This document shows, in pieces, positions 55,106 through 63,573 of a DNA stretch of 64,000 nt. How positions within the stretch are numbered: position 1 is the stretch's first letter; the number at the start of each line of letters is the position of its first letter. Position numbers and translations under genes: made by a program. Source of the DNA: VAXT01 sp963774625 (GTDB taxonomy: Bacteria > Actinomycetota > Thermoleophilia > Gaiellales > Gaiellaceae); the NCBI GenBank assembly GCA_963774625.1, contig CAVZFQ010000018.1, positions 62,001 to 126,000 of the forward strand, written 5' to 3'. Under the pieces are notes generated by a model that did not search any database, was not told the DNA's origin, and saw only the letters and a program-made list of their open reading frames with translations.

Positions 55106-55945
55106 CTAGGTCGTACGGGTGAGGCGCCGAAGCGACGCGCGAACCGCGCCCGGGGCTTCGACCCACACGAAATGGCCCGCACCGTCCACCACGTCGACCC
55201 ACGCGCTGGGAATCCGGTCCGCCGCGTCCGTCGAGGTGGCGACTGGCATCGGGCTCCGTGAGCCGTGGACGAAACCGACAGGCACCCGGATCCGCGGCAA
55301 CCCTGCCTCGAGCTTCGGCAGCTCCGCGAGAATCGACGGCACCATCTGCGCCGAGCGCTCGCTCGCCATTCGCAGCTCCGGCATCGGTGGCGCTTGCTCC
55401 GGATCCGCGAAGTACGCAGGCCAGACAAGACGCATCTGTTCGAGCGCCAGCTCGTCGTCGGCAGTGCCCTCCGTCGTCATTGCGTCGAGCTCGCGTGCCC
55501 GCTCGCGCACCTCCGCGGGCACGCGACGGAAAATCTCCTCATCGAACTCCGGCCAGCGGCCGTCGCCCACCGACCCGAGCGGGTCGACTGCGAGCGCTCC
55601 GAACAGGCGCTCCGGCAACGCCTGCGCGACGTGCAGGGCGAGATGCCCGCCCCACGAATGGCCCACGACCCACGCCTTGTCCCAATCGAGCGCGTCGAGC
55701 ACCCGACGGGCATCGTCCACGTCGGTCGCCACCGTGTACGGCCCTTCCGCCGCAGACGGCGCGAGCCCTCGCTGCTGGTACCAAACGACGTCGTTCTCCT
55801 GTCCGAGCTCATCGGCGAGATCGCGGAGGTAGTCGAAGCCCAGCCCCGGCCCGCCGTGCAGCAAGAGAACCGGCGGCCCGCTGCCGGCGCGGCGGCCCGC
55901 GATGCGCGGTCCATCGTCGTGTGTCGTGAACTCCGTCCAGGTCAC
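55106..55945 (-). CDS. Alpha/beta hydrolase, proline iminopeptidase-like
   Basis: The 279-residue protein has the fold's oxyanion motif LLLHGGPGLGFDYL, the nucleophile Ser in WVVGHSWGGHLALHVAQ, a cap domain rich in charged helices, and the His near the end in VDGAGHFVWVEAPGAV. HGGPG is typical of proline iminopeptidases and related hydrolases (family S33), but many have other substrates. ATG 55945. It stands alone on its strand, divergent from the next gene. Confidence 0.82.
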   Translation of the reverse strand: MTWTEFTTHDDGPRIAGRRAGSGPPVLLLHGGPGLGFDYLRDLADELGQENDVVWYQQRGLAPSAAEGPYTVATDVDDARRVLDALDWDKAWVVGHSWGGHLALHVAQALPERLFGALAVDPLGSVGDGRWPEFDEEIFRRVPAEVRERARELDAMTTEGTADDELALEQMRLVWPAYFADPEQAPPMPELRMASERSAQMVPSILAELPKLEAGLPRIRVPVGFVHGSRSPMPVATSTDAADRIPSAWVDVVDGAGHFVWVEAPGAVRASLRRLTRTT

Positions 55946-55998
55946 GGGCGCCGCCCGATCGTCTCATGCGGCCGCGGATGGGAGACTTGGGGGCGGCG

Positions 55999-56391
55999 AT
56001 GGCCGACCTGATCGTCTATGTCGACAGTTCGCATGTTCGTGAGGGAGCGCTTGACGAGCTGAAGGCCGGCATCGAAGAACTGGTCGACTTCATCGAGGCG
56101 AATGAGCCACGGCTAATCGCCTACAACGTCTACTTCAGCGACGACGGCACCAGGATGACCGTGGTGCACGTGCACACCGACGCCGCATCGCTGGAGTACC
56201 ACCTGGAGGTCGCGGGTCCGGTCTTTCGCCGGTTCGTGGACCTGGTCACCCTGTCGTCGATCCACATCTATGGCGAGCCGAGCGAGAAAGTGCTGACCCA
56301 GGCTCGAGAGAAGGCACAACTGTTGGGGCGAGGCGACGTGGTCGTGGACTCCTTGTACGCAGGCTTCACTCGTTTCATCGCTTCTCACTAG
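55999..56391 (+). CDS. Hypothetical protein, possible dimeric alpha-beta barrel
   Basis: The 130-residue protein MADLIVYVDSSHVREGALDELKAGIEELVDFIEANEPRLIAYN followed by YFSDDGTRMTVVHVHTDAASLEYHL has the alternating strand-helix pattern of ABM/dimeric alpha-beta barrel proteins, with Glu/His residues that may act in a pocket. An enzyme or stress role cannot be fixed. ATG 55999 is preferred over 55966 because the fold begins there. Confidence 0.65.
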   Translation: MADLIVYVDSSHVREGALDELKAGIEELVDFIEANEPRLIAYNVYFSDDGTRMTVVHVHTDAASLEYHLEVAGPVFRRFVDLVTLSSIHIYGEPSEKVLTQAREKAQLLGRGDVVVDSLYAGFTRFIASH

Positions 56392-56430
56392 GTCCACTAA
56401 AGTGCTGGCCCCGGCGAGAGGAGCGGCCCA

Positions 56431-58155
56431 ATGTCCACATTCATCAGGTTGTTGCTGCTGGCAGCACTCATGCCGGCCGGCCTGCTGGCCGCGGGGTCGT
56501 CTCTGGCCGCCAATCCGCCTGACCCGGATCTGGAGCCCGGCTTTCCCGTGAGGACGTTCGAGAGGCCTGGCTCGTACCACGCCGGGCCGGCCATCCACGC
56601 CCTCGTCGGCAACATCGACAGCGATCCGACCATGGAGATCCTGGTGACTGCGCTGGCCGGCGGCCCGCTCTACGCGTGGAACTCGGACGGCTCTCCGCAG
56701 CCGGGCTGGCCCCCGCCGAGCATCCTGGGCGCCGCCTACCCGGCATTGGGCCAGCTCTCCACGTCCTTTCCCGGCTTCGAGGTTTTTTCCGGGTACTGGG
56801 GTGACGACCTGGTCGCCTACAACGGTGCTGGTGTCACGCTCCCGGGCTGGCCGCGGAGCGCCTCCAACTACATCGCCACCCCGCCGGCCCTGGCTGACGT
56901 GGACGGCGACGGCCTCGACGAGATCTTCATCGAGGAAGAGGACTGGGCGCTGCACGCATACAGGGCGAATGGTTCCGCTCTCCCCGGCTGGCCCGTCAGT
57001 GGCGACGGGGGGCAGGAGCGACACACGCCCGCCATCGGTGATCTCGACGGCGACGGCGACCTGGAAATCGTGACGGCTTCCGGCTGGACCAGCCCGGGCG
57101 TCTACCTTCACGCCTACCACCACAACGGCACACCGGTCGCCGGCTTCCCCGTCCTGTCGAGCGGCTCCGTCGACACATTCCCGGTGATCGGAGACGTAGA
57201 CGGGGACGGCTCCAAGGAGATCGTGATGGTCGCAGGACAAACGGTCAAAGTGCTGTCCGCCAACGGCACCTTGGAGCGCACGATGACCGCGGCGAGCAGT
57301 CCCGGCTACGGCACCGCTCCCGCCCTCGGCGACCTGGATGGAGACGGCGTGCCCGAGATCGTCGTGCAGACCGAGAACGCCCTCGACGTCTGGAAGGGCG
57401 ACGGCACGACCTTCACCGGGTGGCCAAAGACGTGGTCCGGCAGCTGGCTCGGCAACTCCGCCCCCGTGATCGGCGACGTGGACGGCGACACCCTGCCGGA
57501 CATCGCCCTCACGAAGCAGGTGGCAGGCTCATGCTGCGACGGCGAAGTTCGGCTCTACAACCGCAACGGCGTCCTGCACCCGCGCTTCCCAAAGCCACTC
57601 GTGATCGGCTCGGGTGGCGCTCCCGCCATCGCGGACATCGACCTGGACGGCCGTAACGAGCTCGTGGTGATGGGAAGCGCCTGGTCCGGTTTTTCCGGGG
57701 AGTACGACAAGGTGTGGGTGTACGACCTGCACGGTGCGACGTACGGGCCCGTGGAGTGGGGGCAGTTCGGCGGCGACGCGCGGCACCGCAACAGCTATGG
57801 AGCGCCGCCTGCTCCACCTCCACCTCCTCCGCCACCTCCACCACCGCCGCCTCCACCACCGCCGCCGCCTCCTCCTCCGCCTGCTCCACCGCCTGCGCCT
57901 CCACCGACTCCGCCACCTCCTGGGCCACCACCGCCACCAGCGCCTCCACCACCGGCAGCACGCTGCCGCGTGCCGCGTGTGGTCGGGCTGCGGCCGGCGG
58001 CTGCCAGGCGGAAGATCCGGCAGGCACGCTGTTCAGTCGGCAGGCTGCGCAGGAAACGGTCGCGACGAGTTGGCCGCGTGATCCTGCAGAGCCCGCGGGC
58101 CGGCGCCGTCCGGCGCGTCGGCTTCCCGGTCAGCCTGGTCGTCGCCCGAAGGTAA
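56431..58155 (+). CDS. Secreted VCBS/FG-GAP repeat protein with polyproline linker and PASTA domain
   Basis: The 574-residue protein has a signal peptide (RLLLLAALMPAGLLAAGSSLAA), then about seven FG-GAP/VCBS-type blades with Ca-binding loops DVDGDGLDEIF, DLDGDGDLEIV, DVDGDGSKEIV, DLDGDGVPEIV and DIDLDGRNELV, predicted to form a beta-propeller. A stretch of about 60 residues is almost pure proline (57811-57959), and the C-terminus is a PASTA-like domain (CRVPRVVGLRPAAARRKIRQ, VILQSPRAGAVRRVGFPVSLVV), which may tie it to the cell wall. The run of consecutive prolines should need EF-P for translation. Ligand unknown. Confidence 0.85.
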   Translation: MSTFIRLLLLAALMPAGLLAAGSSLAANPPDPDLEPGFPVRTFERPGSYHAGPAIHALVGNIDSDPTMEILVTALAGGPLYAWNSDGSPQPGWPPPSILGAAYPALGQLSTSFPGFEVFSGYWGDDLVAYNGAGVTLPGWPRSASNYIATPPALADVDGDGLDEIFIEEEDWALHAYRANGSALPGWPVSGDGGQERHTPAIGDLDGDGDLEIVTASGWTSPGVYLHAYHHNGTPVAGFPVLSSGSVDTFPVIGDVDGDGSKEIVMVAGQTVKVLSANGTLERTMTAASSPGYGTAPALGDLDGDGVPEIVVQTENALDVWKGDGTTFTGWPKTWSGSWLGNSAPVIGDVDGDTLPDIALTKQVAGSCCDGEVRLYNRNGVLHPRFPKPLVIGSGGAPAIADIDLDGRNELVVMGSAWSGFSGEYDKVWVYDLHGATYGPVEWGQFGGDARHRNSYGAPPAPPPPPPPPPPPPPPPPPPPPPPPAPPPAPPPTPPPPGPPPPPAPPPPAARCRVPRVVGLRPAAARRKIRQARCSVGRLRRKRSRRVGRVILQSPRAGAVRRVGFPVSLVVARR

Positions 58156-58223
58156 ATGTCGATCTCGGTCCGGCGCGTTCGTCGTCCTAGGAAAGGCTGG
58201 ACCCAACGACGAGAGGAGCGACG

Positions 58224-58634
58224 ATGAAGTACCTGATGCTGGTCTGCTGGGACGCCGGGCGCATGGACGCCCAGACCGAGCCCGATCCAACTGACACTCC
58301 GGACGAGGAGAGCTTTCCCTGGCTCGACGACCTCCAGGCGCAGGGCAGGTGGATCACTGGCGACCAACTGGCTCCGCCGCGCCGGGCGCGCTCTGTCCGC
58401 GTCCGCGACGGGAAGGCGCTCGTCACCGACGGTCCGTTCGCCGAGACCAAGGAGGCGGTCGGCGGGTTCGACATCATCGAGTGCGACAGCCTCGAGGAGG
58501 CCGTCGAGATCGCGGCCGGGCATCCCATCGCCCAGATCGGGGACGATCGAGGTCCGGCCGCTCTGGGGGAACTGACGTTGCTGTTCGAGCCGGAAGCGCA
58601 CGAGGCGCCCGTCGGAAGAACCGTGGAGCGCTGA
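58224..58634 (+). CDS. YciI-like / DGPF-domain protein
   Basis: The 136-residue protein starts MKYLMLVCWDAGRM and contains the DGPF motif ALVTDGPFAETKEAVGGFDIIECDSLEEAVEIA and HPIAQIGD, which define the YCII-related (DGPF) family of small dimeric ferredoxin-like proteins, often next to ECF sigma factors. No sigma gene is present here. The ATG follows GAGAGGAGCGACG. The LanC-like gene follows with little spacing. Confidence 0.85.
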   Translation: MKYLMLVCWDAGRMDAQTEPDPTDTPDEESFPWLDDLQAQGRWITGDQLAPPRRARSVRVRDGKALVTDGPFAETKEAVGGFDIIECDSLEEAVEIAAGHPIAQIGDDRGPAALGELTLLFEPEAHEAPVGRTVER

Positions 58635-59678
58635 AAAGGCACGGACGGCGATTGCCTCGATCGCTGCCGACGCGGAGAGCGCATTCGACGACGGCTGGCC
58701 GACGCACCCGCAAGACATCGAAGACGACGACGACGCGTCGACACGCTTCCGGACGGTGTACCTCGGAGGTGCGGGGGTCGTGGATGCGCTCCGCCGCCTT
58801 GCGGGGCGGGGCTTCGTCGAGCCAGGACGGGACTACGTTCCGTATCTGGAGCGGTCGCTCGAAGCCCCGCCGGATTTTCCTGACGAGGACGCCGAGCGCA
58901 GCCTTTGTTTGGGCGAGACCGGAATCCGGCTCGTGTTACAGAGGCTCGCACCTTCTCAGGAGAATCTCGACCGGTTAGCCGAGCTGATCGCGGCGAACGA
59001 GCAAGACGAACGTTGCGAGTTGATGTGGGGCAGTCCCGGCACGATTCTCGCCGGTCGCGAGCTCGGCCTCGACGTGACGGCGAGCGTCGAGTGGCTGCAC
59101 AGCCGGCGGGACGCGGAAGGGCTGTGGACGCAGCATCTGGCCGGGCGCAGCGACCGCATTCTCGGCGCGGCACACGGATTCGCAGGGTGTGCGCTTGCGC
59201 TCGGCGATCTGGCCGACGTCTCGGAGACGCTCCAGCGCTTCGCCGTCGAGGAGGATGGGCTCGTCAACTGGCCGCCGGTCGCGGGGGGCGGCTCGACGAC
59301 AACGGCGACGGCCAGATCCGCACGCAGTGGTGCCATGGCGCGCCGGGGATCGTCGCGACGCTTGCCCCGATCCTCGACGAGGAGCTTGCAGTCGCAGGCG
59401 GCGAGTTGACATGGCGTGCGGGCCCGCTGCGAAAGGGCGCAAGCCTCTGTCACGGCACCGCAGGGAACGGATACGCGTTCCTGGCGCTGCTCGAACGCAC
59501 GGGGGACGAACGTTGGCTCGACCGGGCACGCACGTTCGCGATGCACGCTGCCGGTCAGGTGGAGCGCAACCGGTCGGAGCTCGGGCGCGGCTGCTACACG
59601 CTCTGGACGGGCGACCTCGGGACAGCCCTCTATCTCGCCGACTGCATCGACGGACGAGGAGGGCTACCCCTCCCGTAG
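58633..59678 (+). pseudogene. LanC-like (lanthionine synthetase C-like) protein, frameshifted
   Basis: The first frame reads IASIAADAESAFDDGWPTHP, YLGGAGVVDALRRLAGRGF, RLVLQRLAPSQENLDRL, MWGSPGTILAG, AAHGFAGCALALGDLADV and FAVEEDGLVNWPPVAGG, then the sequence shifts frame at a run of six Gs (59283-59288). The second frame has the zinc ligands Cys-His in RTQWCHGAPGIVATL and CHG in LCHGTAGNGYAF, and ends WTGDLGTALYLADCIDGRGGLPLP. A missing G at the run would restore one LanC-like protein of about 348 residues. No standard start codon exists in the first frame. The gene looks like the stand-alone LanC-like type; no precursor peptide or LanB/LanT genes are nearby. Confidence 0.75.
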
Positions 59679-60812
59679 GTCCCCGTCCGGCACCACCCCG
59701 TTGGTGAAGCTCTTCACCTGCTCCGGCGTGAAGGGCGGGCGGGCGAGCTCCGCGCTCAGGTGGAACGCGCGGAACAGATGCACGATGTAGTGCATCCGCT
59801 GCTGGAGATCCGACCAGTCGCGCGCGCCGCAGTCGTCAGGCGTCGGAGCAACCGGCTCGAACCGCGCGAGCAGCTCGATCAGCTCCCCGTCGGTGGGCTC
59901 TTTGAGCACCTCCGGGTAGGCGTCGTCCAGATGCGTTCCGAGCGCCAGTACCCGCTCCGGCAGCGTCATGACCATGAACGAGTCGGTGATCGCCTCGCGT
60001 GCGAGTCTGCTCGAGGTTCGCTGGAAGCCGGCCGCGACGACGCCGATGGCGGCGCCTGCCGGGCCTAGGACGAACGACCACCAGCGCGCTGCTGACGGGA
60101 ACACGGCCTCGAGCGCGCGCCGCCCCAGATCCTTCTTCGTTGCCTGCGCGGCATCGAGCGCCTCTCGGATCTCCGGCTGCAGGCGCGTCTGCTCGTGGAA
60201 GCCGATCTCGAGGTTCGCGAGCACGGTGAGCTCCGCACGCGCCTTCGGGTCCTGCTCGAACCGCAGGCGCTCGTAACGCGTGAACGCCTGCCGGAGGTAA
60301 CGCTGACCCTCGGGTGGATCGCCGGGACGCAAATGGTCGAGGTCGGGTGGGGACTCGTTGAGGTAGCGCGCGAACTCGAGCCCGATCTCCTCGAACACCC
60401 TCAGGTTCCCGCGCGCGACGGCGGCGCTGGCACGCTCGAACGCGTCGAACGGCGTGTGCAACTCGGCCGTCAGACGACCGATTCGCGTCTCGGGCTGAAA
60501 GAGGCCGCGGCGTAGGATCCGACGCCACAGAGTCGCAATCGGATGCAGCAGCCAACGATGGCGCGCGAACCGGTTCCCGAGGTGCTCGAGCAGATCCTCG
60601 CCGCGGATGGTCCGGCCTGCTTGTCGTGACGCCCACGTCGCGTAGCTGCACCAGTTAGCGCCCTCACCGCTTCGTGCCGCGAACTCCGCTGCGAGACGGG
60701 AGTAGCAGTGGGTGATCCGGAGGTTCCGGATGACCGGGTTCGCGATCGCGACGACCTCTCGGATTTCGTCAACGCTCGGCACGGCGGTTGCTGGGGTCGC
60801 GTCGGAGTCCAC
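59664..60812 (-). CDS. Conserved hypothetical protein
   Basis: The 382-residue protein has no signal peptide. It begins with an acidic N-terminus, then IREVVAIANPVIRNLRITHCYSRLAAEF and WCSYATWASRQAGRTIRGEDLLEHL, followed by a helical body and one possible membrane segment (WWSFVLGPAGAAIGVVAAGF) near residue 255. I do not recognise the family, though similar proteins occur scattered in actinobacteria. Its end overlaps the LanC-like gene's 3' end by 15 bases on the opposite strand. Confidence 0.7.
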   Translation of the reverse strand: MDSDATPATAVPSVDEIREVVAIANPVIRNLRITHCYSRLAAEFAARSGEGANWCSYATWASRQAGRTIRGEDLLEHLGNRFARHRWLLHPIATLWRRILRRGLFQPETRIGRLTAELHTPFDAFERASAAVARGNLRVFEEIGLEFARYLNESPPDLDHLRPGDPPEGQRYLRQAFTRYERLRFEQDPKARAELTVLANLEIGFHEQTRLQPEIREALDAAQATKKDLGRRALEAVFPSAARWWSFVLGPAGAAIGVVAAGFQRTSSRLAREAITDSFMVMTLPERVLALGTHLDDAYPEVLKEPTDGELIELLARFEPVAPTPDDCGARDWSDLQQRMHYIVHLFRAFHLSAELARPPFTPEQVKSFTNGVVPDGDLREG

Positions 60813-60849
60813 GACAAACAGCGTCTCACGGAGCGCCGGCTAGACCTGG

Positions 60850-60855
60850 CACTAT
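60850..60855 (+). promoter_or_regulatory. -10-like CACTAT, six bases before a lipoprotein start
   Basis: CACTAT ends exactly six bases before GTG 60862. It keeps the A at position 2 and T at position 6 of the -10 consensus. Confidence 0.35.
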
Positions 60856-60861
60856 CGCGAC

Positions 60862-61455
60862 GTGGTGCGCAAGCTAGCCGGCGCTGCCCTGGTCCTGACG
60901 CTCGGCGTTGGCTGCGGCGGACTCGGACGTGACGACGGCTCCGCCGAGACGAAACGCGACACGGAGGTTGCGATGGACGTTCGCAAGCAGGTCTACGAAC
61001 TCACCCCTGAGGATCTCGAGCAGTTCGCGGTGTGGGAGTTCGCGTTGGACGAGGAAGGTGCGCCCGGACAGGACGAAGCGACTGTGAAACCTCGGCCTGA
61101 CTTGGACGCCGGTGTCGAGCCTGATGAAGGGCTATTCGTGGTGCGGGCGGAGTTCAAGGCCGCCGGCGGCGCCACCTTCGCTGGATTCGTGACACCTGAT
61201 CCGGATGGGGATCTCGGCGCCATACAGCCAAGCGTCGTGACGGGCGCGGGGCATGTGCCGTTCTGGTTCGGGATGGTCGAGCCCCAGCCAGAAGCCATCG
61301 AGAAAAGCTACGCGGCGCTCGAGGTGGGACAGAGCGAGCTCTTCCCAATGACGTTTCGAACTGCGGTACCCGTCAGTGGCGCTTCGATGGAGGGAGAAGT
61401 GCCGGGCTTCTTGTATCTCGACGAGAGCGGGGAGCCCCGGGAGTTTTCGGACTAA
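60862..61455 (+). CDS. Hypothetical lipoprotein
   Basis: The 197-residue protein has an N-terminal lipoprotein signal (AALVLTLGVGCGG, Val-Gly-Cys) and an acidic soluble body without a motif that I recognise (VYELTPEDLEQFAVWEFALDEEG, and later FGMVEPQPEAIEKSYAALEVGQSELFP). GTG 60862 or 60865 can start it. It follows divergently after the hypothetical gene at 60812. Confidence 0.65.
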   Translation: MVRKLAGAALVLTLGVGCGGLGRDDGSAETKRDTEVAMDVRKQVYELTPEDLEQFAVWEFALDEEGAPGQDEATVKPRPDLDAGVEPDEGLFVVRAEFKAAGGATFAGFVTPDPDGDLGAIQPSVVTGAGHVPFWFGMVEPQPEAIEKSYAALEVGQSELFPMTFRTAVPVSGASMEGEVPGFLYLDESGEPREFSD

Positions 61456-61481
61456 CGGGGCGTCACGACAGGCCGAAAGCG

Positions 61482-61487
61482 TAGATT
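61482..61487 (+). promoter_or_regulatory. -10 hexamer TAGATT, leaderless methyltransferase gene
   Basis: TAGATT ends exactly six bases before the ATG at 61494. No ribosome binding site is present. Confidence 0.5.
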
Positions 61488-61493
61488 CCGCTG

Positions 61494-62252
61494 ATGAGCT
61501 TTACCGTTGCCGCCGACGCGTACGACCGGTTCATGGGCCGGTATTCGGTGCCGCTCGCGCCGCAGCTCGCCGATTTCGCGGGGATCGCCGCCGGCCAGCG
61601 AGTGCTCGATGTCGGCTGCGGCCCGGGCGCGCTGACGACGGAGCTGGTCCGGCGGCTGGGACCGGATTCCGTATCGGCCGTCGATCCGTCGGAGCCTTTC
61701 GTTGAGGCAGCTCGAGAGCGCCACCCCGGGGTGAGCGTGCAACTCGCTGCGGCGGAGGAGCTGCCGTTCGGTGACGACGAGTTCGACGCGGCCCTGGCAC
61801 AACTCGTCGTTCACTTCATGTCAGATCCCGTCGCGGGGCTGCGCGAGATGGCGCGCGTGACGCGCGAGGAGGGTGTCGTGGCAGCGTGCGTCTGGGATCT
61901 CGCCGGCGGCGGGGCGCCGCTCAGCTTGTTCTGGGAGGCCGCGCACGACCTTGATCCCGGCGTGGATGACGAGTCGCAGATGGCCGGTGCCCGCGAAGGC
62001 CACCTTCCGCAGCTATTCGAGGAAGCCGGGCTGCACGACATCGAGGCAACCGTTCTTTCGAACACGGTCGAGCACCCGAGCTTCGAGGATTGGTGGGAGC
62101 CCTACACGCTCGGCGTCGGCCCGGCCGGCGGCTACGCGGCCGGGCTCGACCCCGTGCAGCAAGCTCAGTTGCGCGAGCTCTGCCGCGAGAAGCTGCCGGA
62201 GGCGCCGTTCAAGCTCACCTTTCGAGCCTGGGCAGCGCGCGGTCTCGTCTAA
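61494..62252 (+). CDS. Class I SAM-dependent methyltransferase
   Basis: The 252-residue protein is a Methyltransf_11-type enzyme. It has YDRFMGRYSVPLAPQLADF at the N-terminus, the SAM-binding VLDVGCGPGALTTEL, SVSAVDPSEPFVEAAR, AAEELPFGDDEFDAALAQLVVHF and EMARVTREEGVVAACVWD. The acceptor is unknown. Genes of this type are often scattered as single accessory genes. The next gene is convergent and ends four bases away. Confidence 0.87.
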   Translation: MSFTVAADAYDRFMGRYSVPLAPQLADFAGIAAGQRVLDVGCGPGALTTELVRRLGPDSVSAVDPSEPFVEAARERHPGVSVQLAAAEELPFGDDEFDAALAQLVVHFMSDPVAGLREMARVTREEGVVAACVWDLAGGGAPLSLFWEAAHDLDPGVDDESQMAGAREGHLPQLFEEAGLHDIEATVLSNTVEHPSFEDWWEPYTLGVGPAGGYAAGLDPVQQAQLRELCREKLPEAPFKLTFRAWAARGLV

Positions 62253-62256
62253 CCCG

Positions 62257-62670
62257 CTACTTCGGTTGCATCATCCGAAAATGGTTGCCGGACACGTCGC
62301 GGAACCCGACGTCGATGCCATAGGGCTGCTCCGTCGGCTCCTGCGTGAACTCGACGCCGCGACTCTTGAGCTCCTCGTAGCTGGCCTGGCAGTCGTCGGT
62401 CGAGAAGAAGAGGCCGGTCGCTGCGCCCTTGGCGACTAGCGCAAGGATCTGGTCGCGCGTTTCCTCGTCGAACACGGGGGGGCCTGGCACCGCCATCAGC
62501 GTGATGGCGACGTCCTGGCCGGGGACGCCGACGCTGAGCCAGCGGAAGTTGCCCATCTCGGGCACCGTGACGTCCTCGCGAAGCTCCAGCCCGAGCTTCT
62601 CGGTGTAGAAGGCCAGAGCCTCGTCTTGATCGTGCACCCAGACCTGGGCGTTTGTGAGCTGCTTCAGCAT
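62257..62670 (-). CDS. VOC-superfamily (glyoxalase-like) protein
   Basis: The 137-residue protein has the two beta-alpha-beta3 modules of the vicinal oxygen chelate fold: LTNAQVWVHDQDEALAFYTEKLGLELREDV and TGLFFSTDDCQASYEELKSRGVEF, ending VGFRDVSGNHFRMMQPK. Such proteins bind divalent metals and act in detoxification or antibiotic binding. GGAGG precedes the ATG 62670. The AraC-type regulator gene lies 41 bases upstream on the same strand, so the two form a pair. Confidence 0.85.
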   Translation of the reverse strand: MLKQLTNAQVWVHDQDEALAFYTEKLGLELREDVTVPEMGNFRWLSVGVPGQDVAITLMAVPGPPVFDEETRDQILALVAKGAATGLFFSTDDCQASYEELKSRGVEFTQEPTEQPYGIDVGFRDVSGNHFRMMQPK

Positions 62671-62711
62671 GGTCAAACCTCCGATAGTCGTGAACAGGTC
62701 GTGCGGCGACG

Positions 62712-63143
62712 TTATCCGTGCCGGGTCCGGCTGTCTTCTCCAAAACTGCTGGAGTGCGGGCGCGCATACGCCTGCAGCACGCACGTCGGAATCCGCGCGC
62801 GCTCTACCGGAGGATGGGCGGCGCGGTAGGCGTTCGGAGAGAGCCCGTACGCCCGGCCGAAGCTCGTGGTGAACGATCCGACGCTCCGTAGCCCGACGGT
62901 GAGGCAGATCTCCGCCACGCTGTGATCCGTGTTGCGGAGCAGTTCTGCCGCGCGCTCGAGGCGACGGGTCAGCAGGTACTGGTGCGGCGTCTCGCCGAAG
63001 GCCCGGCGGAACTCGCGGCTGAAGTGCGCAGGGGAGAGGTGCGCGGCGCGAGCGAGCCCCGGGACGTCGAGCGGCGCACGGTAACTGGCGTCCACGAGGT
63101 CCTTTGCGCGGAGGAGGTGCCGGGCCGGATGAGGTGGCGTCAT
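62712..63143 (-). CDS. AraC-family regulator, DNA-binding domain only
   Basis: The 143-residue protein is a bare double helix-turn-helix domain: LVDASYRAPLDVPGLARAAHLSPAHFSREFRRAFGETPHQYLLTRRLERA and LLRNTDHSVAEICLTVGLRSVGSFTTSFGRAYGLSPNAYR. It lacks a ligand domain, as in the small AraC proteins frequently paired with VOC genes in actinobacteria. It probably regulates the VOC gene downstream. The start lies close to the divergent arsR promoter. Confidence 0.85.
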   Translation of the reverse strand: MTPPHPARHLLRAKDLVDASYRAPLDVPGLARAAHLSPAHFSREFRRAFGETPHQYLLTRRLERAAELLRNTDHSVAEICLTVGLRSVGSFTTSFGRAYGLSPNAYRAAHPPVERARIPTCVLQAYARPHSSSFGEDSRTRHG

Positions 63144-63154
63144 CGCCTTGAGTA

Positions 63155-63183
63155 TTGACAGCGGAGGCGACTTCTTGTAGATT
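63155..63183 (+). promoter_or_regulatory. Consensus promoter of the ArsR-SRPBCC operon
   Basis: TTGACA (63155-63160), exactly 17 bases, and TAGATT (63178-63183). This is the best sigma-70-type promoter in the window. Confidence 0.75.
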
Positions 63184-63197
63184 ACCGATCGGTTATG
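63182..63197. promoter_or_regulatory. Palindromic ArsR operator
   Basis: ACCGATCGGT (63184-63193) is a perfect 10-bp palindrome, extended by outer matches (ATtACCGATCGGTtAT). It begins next to the -10 and reaches the ATG, so a repressor bound here would block initiation. This suggests autoregulation by the ArsR product. Confidence 0.6.
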
Positions 63198-63573
63198 GAA
63201 CTTACTAGTTATAAAGCGAAGGACCAGGACCGGCTCGACGCCACGTTCGCGGCGCTCGCGGATCCGACCCGGCGGGCGATCCTCGCCCGGCTCGCTTCGT
63301 CGGGTCAGGCCTCAGTTGACGGAACTGGCCGAGCCCTTCGCGATGAGCCAGCCTGCGATCTCCAAGCATCTGAAGGTGCTGGAGCGCGCCGGCCTGATCT
63401 CACGCGGGCGCGACGCGCAGCGACGGCCGAGCCGGCTCGAGGCCGAGCCGCTCGCGGAAGCCAACGAATGGCTGGAGCGCTACCGCCAGCTCTGGGAAGG
63501 AAACTTCGAGCGCCTGGACGCCCTGCTCGACGAGATGAAGGACAAAAAGACCAAGAAAGGAGATCACCGATGA
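63195..63573 (+). CDS. ArsR-family repressor, interrupted by one inserted base
   Basis: The first frame starts MELTSYKAKDQDRLDATFAAL and continues LADPTRRAILARLASSGQAS; the second frame resumes at TELAEPFAMSQPAISKHLKVLERAGLISRGRDAQRRP and ends EMKDKKTKKGDHR. One extra base near 63316 (tca-G-ttg) separates them; removing it gives a continuous winged helix-turn-helix of about 125 residues. It is coupled to the SRPBCC gene, whose ATG overlaps its stop. The family usually represses its own operon in response to a ligand. The shift may be a sequence error. Confidence 0.8.

Noticed and set aside
57811..57959. Simple-sequence DNA repeat or assembly artefact
   Set aside because: The proline codons vary (CCT, CCA, CCG) and the frame continues into a good PASTA domain, so it is a real coding linker.
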